In this document: positions 56,523 to 64,000 of the stretch, piece after piece | How positions within the stretch are numbered: position 1 is the stretch's first letter | Layout: each line of letters starts with the position of its first letter | Made by a program: the position numbers and the translations under genes | Assembly (NCBI GenBank): GCA_033065855.1 | Contig: JAVXUO010000876.1 | Location: 248,001-312,000, forward strand | Direction: 5' to 3' | Length of the DNA: 64,000 bases | Origin: Escallonia rubra | Taxonomy: Eukaryota > Streptophyta > Magnoliopsida > Escalloniales > Escalloniaceae | Notes under the pieces: generated by a model | What the model saw: only the letters and a program-made list of their open reading frames with translations | What the model was told of the DNA's origin: nothing | Databases searched by the model: none

Positions 56523-59500
56523 ATGAAGAGGAAACAAGTGGCGGCCGAGCCCCGAGCCGAGGCCGAAGGCCAAGGTCAAAGTGCCGACGCTGCCGAGGCC
56601 AAGGCCGAGGCATACCAAGGCCCCGTGGCCGATGTTGAGCAAGTTGTTGCGGTGAAAATGAGGAGGAAACAGTGGGTGAAGCAGCAGAGAGGGATGACTA
56701 GTCAGGCACAGCCACCTCGGAGTACCATGACCGCATCTAAGAGCGCCAGATGTGCCTGCGTCGCCCGAGGGGTCGTTGGTGCCTTTAACGTTTGACAATG
56801 GTGGAGTCAAGAGTTTTGATCTGGAGCCGAGTAAGAGTAATACCTTGTTGACCATGAAGGGGTTGGTGCCTAGCTGGTCAGTAGAGGAGCTATGGGGAGA
56901 GTTAGGTCATCGGGTAGCTGACGAGGCATTCATTGTGCCATAGAGTGGTCCATCGATGGATGAGAGTCCCATGGTTCCATCACCATTTATTTGAGTCTCG
57001 AATGTGGAGGTTTCCCCTACTATGTCGCTGAGGCACCTGTTGGCCAAGAGACGGGATATGCCGTGGTCGCCTGTGGTGTTCAAGGCCCACAGTACGATGC
57101 CGATATGGTGAGATTTTTTGTGCGATTACATTGTAGATAGTCCGGCCTGGATGGCGACGATAGAGGCGTTAGGGTTGTTTTTGGCGACTAAGGTGACTGC
57201 GAGGCAAGTGGGGGAGCTGACCAGAGATGTGAGTGGCTTGACGTTGCTATTAATCACTGAGTTTGGGGAGAAAAGACCGGTGATGCTGAAATGGTTAAAG
57301 ATGCATGGGATGGAGGATGTCCGTGCATTGTGGCTGGCTGGGGATGAACGGGCTCTGGATAAAAGGATGTTGAGTTTCCTGGCTGATACGAAAAGGAACC
57401 GAAAGGGTACTTATGACAGATGGATCAAACACTTCTTAGGCACTGTAGTGGCAAAACCGGGCAAAAGTTGGGTGTGGCCGCGGAGTTTGTCATGGGTCTT
57501 ATTACAAGGATGAGAGATACGAGATGGTGGCATTCCTTGCCTTGTTCCTGTCGAGGTAAGTACTTTGTTGTCTTCCTTTCTGTATTGCTTGTGTTGCACC
57601 TTTGTTGTCTTGCCATGCGTAGTATGTAAAATTTTATACTTAGAAAAATTCTGCACTTTGAGAAGTCACTATAGTCATACTGTCATGTATTGCACCTGAT
57701 GCTATGTATAAGATAGGTCAGTTGTAATATATGCTATTTTGTTTGCACTTGTAGGTTTATATTTGAGGGGACACTTGAGGATGGCATTTCCCAGAGGGTG
57801 TTCCCATTGGCTATCAGGATGTCGAGAGGTAGGCGGGTTGGTTTAGCCCCCCATATACTTGGGCACCTCGTATTCACGTCTACACCAGTTCTCCAATGAC
57901 TTGAAAAGGTCATTCAGGTTTCTATGTACGTTGATTAGATGTTCCTTCAGAGGTACCTCTACGAGTGTTATGTTGATTATCGGCTGATAGGGTATTCGGA
58001 GGCATAGCCCTCTCCGATGATGGGTAGGTGACACTTCCAGACGGGATGGCAAGAGAGGTGCCTACTTGGTATATCGGTGGGAAGGCGTTTGCTTACCCGG
58101 AAGGGAGGGTAGCAAGGGGCCTGTTTGTGAGCTGGCTAGTCGACCTGGGTAATGACAGTTAAGTATGCGAGGTGGTGGGAGCGGATGATGGCTACCTTAT
58201 TTGACTAGTTGTGGCAGCCGCCGTCTAACAGGCACAGGGGTTTACATCTATTCCGGTGACAGAGGGTTGGGGTTGATTATAACACATGGTGCGAGGAAAT
58301 CTAGCATGTCTACACTGATTACCGGTGGTTCCGGTGCCAGTTCAGAGAGGGAGGTGAAGGATGACACCTGGAAGGCGGGTGATGCTAAGGAGGGTGTTGT
58401 TGTTGATGAGACAACATTCCATGTGCCGAGGATACTGGGCGCCGGCAAGGGTCCCCTTTCAACATTGAGAGTGAGGATGATGTTGGGGGCTCAGCAGACG
58501 GGGGACCGTACTTTGGCCGTCAAAAGACCCCAGCCAAGGCAGCCACGAGAGGTATTGGATGAGTACGACTCTGAGGTTAGAATTTCTATCTTTGCTTTCT
58601 TTCTATAGTTTTCGTGTATAATCTATAGCTACATTCTAATATCACTTCTTGTTTGTTTGCAGGGGTTCGATGATGCCGATGGTGATGATGATGATGATGA
58701 TGATGAGCTGGGCTATGAGGCAGAGTATCCGAGGAAGCCAAGGAGACCGAGGCAGTTGATGTTGAGGCGACTGACGAGGTCATTATGATGTATGCCGAGG
58801 TGATTGAGGCTGAGGTAGTGAAGTAGGCGACGAGGCATATTACAGAGCTGAATTGTTGACTGAGCCACCACATAGCCGCCCTAGAGTTGAGGATGCTGGT
58901 TGACCAGGACAAAGACATATGTTGTGACAAGGGGCGTGATGAGCCGGCAGCTACACATGTGGTGGTTATAGGTCCAGTGTCGCTATAGAAGGTTCATACT
59001 TCGTCATTTTTTGTGCTTCCCCAGGACACACTATCGGGGTCAGCAGTTAATATCGGTGTTGCTCTCTTGGCTATGCACTCTAGCACTGTCAGCACCAGGG
59101 CTGTGGTTGAGCTTCCTAGTCCCCTCTCAGCTGGCATCGAGGTTACAATGATTGGTGATGCCAGCAAATGATCATCTTTTGGGCAGCATGACAGGGCACC
59201 GTGGGAGGGCCTTGGATTGCCTGCTAAGACGATGCACCGACTGAAGATGGTGAGGGCGAGATTCTGTCAGACGTTTAACGGATCTATGATCATGAAGAAC
59301 ATGATTCTTTTGAGGATGATGTATGCTGCATTTATTGAGTGGCTAGTTAATGTCAGACTGGACCCCAAAGCTTATATCACAGTCTCTTTGAGAGCTTGCA
59401 CCCTTTATGACTCTCGGCTAGCAGTTAGAGTGGTTGGCAGACTTTTTGAGGTCGAGGAGCTGGGGCGCTGAGGTGGTGGATAGGTTAGCCCTTGTGAGTG

Positions 59501-59700
59501 TCCAGGAGACCGTGATGGAGAGGCAACGGAGGGTGTTGTACGAGAGGGTGACGAAGAGAGGGAGCAGGCAGAGGTCGACAGACAGCTGACCGAGTTGCAG
59601 AGACGGCAAACTGAGGTGGAGGATCGGCTGCAAGGATAGTGAGGTGGCGTGTCGACTGGGACGCCGATTGTCCGATCTGCAGACACAATGACAGACACTT
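56523..59700 (+). mobile_element. Broken, unidentified element-derived coding region
   Basis: Several plus-strand open segments with protein-like composition: KRKQVAAEPRAEAEGQGQSA at the start, then DSPAWMATIEALGLFLATKV and GTYDRWIKHFLGTV at about 57118-57460, then an acidic GAT-repeat stretch at 58670-58710. The style recalls plant mobile-domain or retroelement proteins of unknown function, but I could not identify it. Broken in many places. Confidence 0.4.
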
Positions 59701-60299
59701 GAGGCTTTCAACGTGGTCTGTAAACTTTGAGTTGTATTCATGTTGATTATGTTGATATTTCAGTTGTGTTTGCTTTGCACTTGTCGTTCCATGATCTTTA
59801 TGTTTCACTATACTTGGATGAATTGCATGTGTAAACGGCCTCGAATGGTAGTCCCCCTGCCTATAGCAGGATACTTAATTGACAAGGGTGGAAATAAAAT
59901 TGTACAAGTGTAGACAAGTGAACAAGGAAAAATATTATCTAGACGAATAAATCGATTGACCTTGAAAGTTGGCTACTTCTCATTTTGTTCTAGCTAGGAT
60001 TTTGTGTATAATGCTACATGATCTTGAATGTTATCAGAGAGCAACTCGATTAGCTACGGCACCGGGTGCATTTCCCCAAGGGAGCGAACTCCGGGCGAAT
60101 ATGAAGCGCAGGGATACAAAGTTGAGGTAAAAGAATGATCTTGCATTGATGGTATTGAGGCCGAAATGCCATTACATGAGTGAAGTAAGAACTTGTAATT
60201 ATTTAAAAAGTTACAAGTCAATAAACATGTATGTATGCACAAAGTGCTATTTTTTGTTTTGTAAGTATTCTAAGATTTGAGCCAAGGCCCGGGGGGGAG

Positions 60300-62000
60300 G
60301 GGGACCACAATTGATTATGCATAATACTTCTTTAGGTACCGGCTGTTGATAGGGACCATGATATGTCCGTCATTTGGGTTGAGGATGAGATAGGAGCCGC
60401 TGTATTTGGCTACATACACTTGGAAATGATCTTTCTAATTTGGTGTGAACTTGGGGGTTGACATGTTGGCACTTACATGCTTAGCAGCCTGAAGAACGAG
60501 GTCGCCTTCAGCGAAAAAAACGTGGTCAGATTAACATCACATAGACCTTGGTCAGTTACTCGTGATACTTCTTCATTCGGCGTAAAGCATTAGCTCTTCT
60601 TTCATCCAGACCCTCAAAGGTTGAAAGTCTGGTTTCTTCCTCTCCAAGGCCGCTACACAAGGAGAGTCTGGCAGAGGTGACTCTGTAATCTCAGTTGGTA
60701 CCATGCACGCATCCCTGTAGATAAGGGAGAAGGGTGTGGACTACGTTGCTATGTGTCTAGAATTCCTTAAGCCCAAAGTGCCATACTTAGCTTCTCGAAC
60801 CATGACCTCCTCTCGTTATGGACCATTCGCGACAGAACATGCCGTAGAGTTTTGTTTAAGGCTTCATCCTGACCATTGCCCAAGGGTAGTAAGGAGTTGA
60901 TGTAACATGGTTGATATGGTACCCCTCCATAAGGGCTCAGACCTCTCTGCTGATGAACGGCTTGCCGTTGTCTGAGATGATACACGGGGGAATGATGTGG
61001 ACATGCAGAAAGTTAGAAATGACTCTTCCCGTATCTCCCCTAAGAGGAACGACTTCGACCCACTTCGTAAAGTGTTTGGCTGTGTCATAATCCATATGTG
61101 GCTATGGACATATGAGGTTGAGAGCCCAAGAGTGAAATGGCAATGGGGCCAGAATCATGTCCAAGTCGGACATTGACGTTTGCATCTTATCGGCGTGCCT
61201 TTGGCAAGGCTCGCAGTGCCAGACATGAGAGGTGGAGTCAGACTCCATAGTCGGCAAATAGTACCCCAACCTTAGCAATTCCAAATACAGCTTCTGGGAG
61301 CCCCTGGTGCTTGCCATAATCGCCATTGTGCACTTCATTGATTACTTGCACGGCTTGGGCACCCTGCAGGCACCGCAGGGTGCGTCCCAAAAAACCTTTT
61401 CCAAATAACTCACCTTCTGTCATAAAATAACTGACCGATTTATGTTTGATAGACCGGGTTAAACTACGGTCAGGGGGCTGAATCTTGTAATAAGTAGGAT
61501 GAAGGGCTAACGCCAGTCATCCTGGACATCAATTACAAGAGCCTTCGCATTGTCTGGTGCATATAGGCATTTGGGACAATCCCGTTGGATATTTGAAGCA
61601 TCCTTGGCCATGGATGGCTATAATACATCCGTGCTCCGGAGGCGATGGTAAAGAGGGGGACCGTCGAGGCCGCAACATTTTTGATGGCTTACTTCTGCAG
61701 GTGCCATCTAGCTAGAGTGCCTCCGGGACAACGTCTATAGAAAACATTTCCCAACATCAAGGAGTCAGTGAGGGTAGAAGCAATAGCAAGAGAGGGTGTC
61801 TTGAGCTGGTCGACGATCTGCTGCCTCCGATCGTCTAAAGTAGAGTCCTTCTAGACAAGGTCCAAGGCTGTGGAAGGTTTGGTCCTCTTTATGATTGTAA
61901 ACGTCCGCTGTTCATCATCGACTTCTATTTTTGACGCGATCGTGGCCAAGCTGTCCGCATATCTGTTGTGGCACCTGTTGTGATGTTCATATATTGGACA
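60300..62000 (-). mobile_element. Ty3/gypsy RNase H-integrase relic on the minus strand
   Basis: Minus-strand pieces: NRYADSLATIASKI (about 61930-61975, RNase H end), EVHNGDYGKHQG (about 61305-61340) and CEPCQRHADK (about 61185-61215) of the integrase HHCC region, PLPFHSWALNLICP (about 61102-61143) leading into the core, and STPYYPW (about 60880-60900). Old and broken in many places. A separate element from the plus-strand segment to its left. Confidence 0.7.
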
Positions 62001-64000
62001 TGTGGGTGGCGCAGATGGCATATGGGGTGGTGGAGGCGGGATTGTGAAGGGACTTACACCAATGGCGCACAGTGATAGGGCTAGCCGCAACGTAGCCATA
62101 CAAGGCTGGGTGGTGGTGGCACCGGTTGTGGGTGGCACAAGTGGCAGATAGGGGCAATTGTGGCGGCTAGGGATAGGTTTTGGTGGAGTTGGAGCTTGTT
62201 TGGGAGAGATAAACAAAGGGAGGATACTTTAGTCTTTTTAATGTATAATTTTTTACTAAACGCATTTTTCAAGAGAAAGAAAAGCACGCCCCGTTTATTT
62301 AGACGACTTGTCTAACAGTTGCAACAAAATAAGCACTAGAGGGAGGCCTTTGTAACTTTTGTAACAACATGTGTCTTTTTGCAACTACCCCAAACCATAA
62401 GGGTAGTTTCTACAATTACCCCTTACCAATTCCTTTCATAGTGCACATGCTGCCCTGATGGGCCATTGTTCCAAAATCTATACGCATTATGTCTAACCAC
62501 GCCTAGGAGTTAACATATTGGATAGTCAGCTGACTTTCTATCTTCACCGAAAACTTTAAATCTGCACAAAGCCATCATTATCTACCAAGTGCCACTGCAT
62601 CAAACATTAATTATGGATTGAACAAATTCTTGATCTTTCAAAGGTAAAAGCTGCTGTTAGTGGAGAGCTGATGGGTCTCCTATCTACCGGCTCTTTCATA
62701 CTTTTTTTTGGGCCCTATCAAGAGCAATACCCAGTCTTAAAACTCAAAAGTTCTGATGATGGATACCCACCTTTGTCAGCCCATCCTTTTTTGTAATTCA
62801 GAGCTTTAGACTGTATTGATTTGTTTCGAGGTGGAGGAAAATGAAGACGCCGATCGAATCATGACCACACGACGAACATCCATTACTGCACCAATGATCC
62901 GAGGCCCAATTTATTGTTATCCTAACATGGGGATTGAATTGACGAGGAGGGAAAGAACTGAACTCTCTCTTCCTTAAAGTCGTAGGTATCTATCAATCCA
63001 TCTTCATAGTGAAGAGCCCCATTTAAAAATGGCGCTGGTGGAAACGAACTTGGTGTTCATGTGGTTATCCCTTTATGTCTCTTTGTAAGTTTGTGCCAAG
63101 TTTTTGCAAAACTACTGCCACTTTTATTTGAGTTTTGGTACATCATACAATGCAGAACCTCAACGTATAGTCCTCCGATGGGTATTCTAGTCTCTACCTT
63201 ATTATGGTATCACTTCTAAGCCAATTCGTGCCACAAAGTATTTAGGTCGTTACCTCATATTTTACGTTATGCTTGAGGGTCCACTTTAGAAGGTGAAGGT
63301 AAAGCATCTATAAAGCACACTACCTCTGAAAATCTTGTTACCCAAATAATTGATCTTTTAAATGTGTTTATTGGGTTTTGGTTATAATTGTTAATTCTAT
63401 TGCGACATAACTTACCTTCGTACTATCCCCATTATGTTACACATTACAAATAAGCTATAAAGCTTGAAGAATTTTTTTATTTGTGCTTCAATTTTCACCC
63501 ACCATTAGAGCTCCACTTATAGTTTAATGATACTGACACTTTTGAGAGCATTAGGTTTGGGATCATCTCATATTTCACGCTTTGCATTAGGGCCGGTATC
63601 AAAGTCTCACATTGACTATACATGAAAATTTGGATATGTTATTTCGCCTGCTGAACTTTTCTTTTTCGTGATCAAGCTTTTGAGTTGCACACTAGGCCTA
63701 ACCGTTACGCATTTCGATAATAACATTGCTTCACTATCTAGGCAACATTGTTCACTTGTGGTTGGCTTGTACACGTGAAAAGGGTCCCAAACTTCTGTCC
63801 CCGAAATGCAAATCACACCATCACATGATCGTTTTTGGTTTGATCTAGATTGTTGAGTTGCACCCATAAGAGATCTCTAGGGGTTGAATCATCAAGCAAA
63901 AGATCGAAAGGTGCGGCATCATCAGATGTTCAAGGGGACTCTTGTTACGAAATCTACTGTAGTTAATCAGATTTGGCAACATTGTTATTATTGTGGACGA
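62000..64000. other. No recognised gene
   Basis: AT-rich sequence, with copia-like GGTATCA words near 63205 and 63595 that may mark LTR debris. No coding region or element ends could be supported. Confidence 0.5.

Noticed and set aside
56041-56855. Two minus-strand open frames of 171 and 190 codons
   Set aside because: They are antisense to GGCCGAA/GGGAGG-repeat DNA and are Pro/Leu/Ser-rich; typical shadows of GC-rich repeats.

Overview
The window looks like a gene-poor piece of a flowering-plant nuclear genome, probably a dicot. It holds one long, intron-rich host gene on the + strand and a dense set of plant mobile elements: Ty1/copia, Ty3/gypsy, TRIM, tRNA-derived SINEs, hAT, PIF/Harbinger, MULE-like, CACTA and foldback MITEs. 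I saw no bacterial, organellar or viral gene set, no rRNA and no convincing tRNA gene.

Host gene (2098-46128, +): an exportin-7 / RanBP16-type nuclear transport receptor (XPO7). I traced 28 coding exons by reading homologous segments in family order. All 27 introns are GT-AG, every junction keeps phase, and the 3144 coding bases give an unbroken 1047-residue product plus stop. Family assignment and exon order rest on remembered similarity to plant exportin-7 proteins; splice sites and phases are read from the sequence. Most of the 44 kb is intron.

Layout. 1-2097: upstream region and probable leader. Intron 3 (4847-10196): a tandem duplication, a CCACCA-rich element, an antisense Ty1/copia relic and a PIF/Harbinger element with TTA target duplications. 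Intron 6: an hAT-like element with a perfect 8-bp target duplication. Intron 7: a reversed, older member of the same family with another hAT-like element nested inside it, plus LTR-like debris. Intron 8: a MULE-like element. Introns 14, 22 and 23: SINE copies, all in the sense direction. Intron 25 (12.5 kb): a young-looking LTR element with two 477-bp LTRs that read the same, a series of foldback elements inserted in one TA microsatellite, a third hAT-like family member and a TRIM.

Downstream (46129-64000) I found no host gene. It holds a 368-bp foldback MITE, a 2.8-kb LTR element with an unrecognised 217-residue ORF and ATCGAT-rich tandem repeats, one end of a CACTA element, and a mosaic of Ty3/gypsy-like remains (LTR-like sequence, GC-rich tandem repeats, broken coding segments, and integrase pieces on the minus strand).

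The most unusual items are the TA-tract foldback family (37595-39513), the compact chromodomain LTR element without recognisable reverse transcriptase (32353-35905), and the three-member hAT-like family whose subterminal repeat differs between copies.
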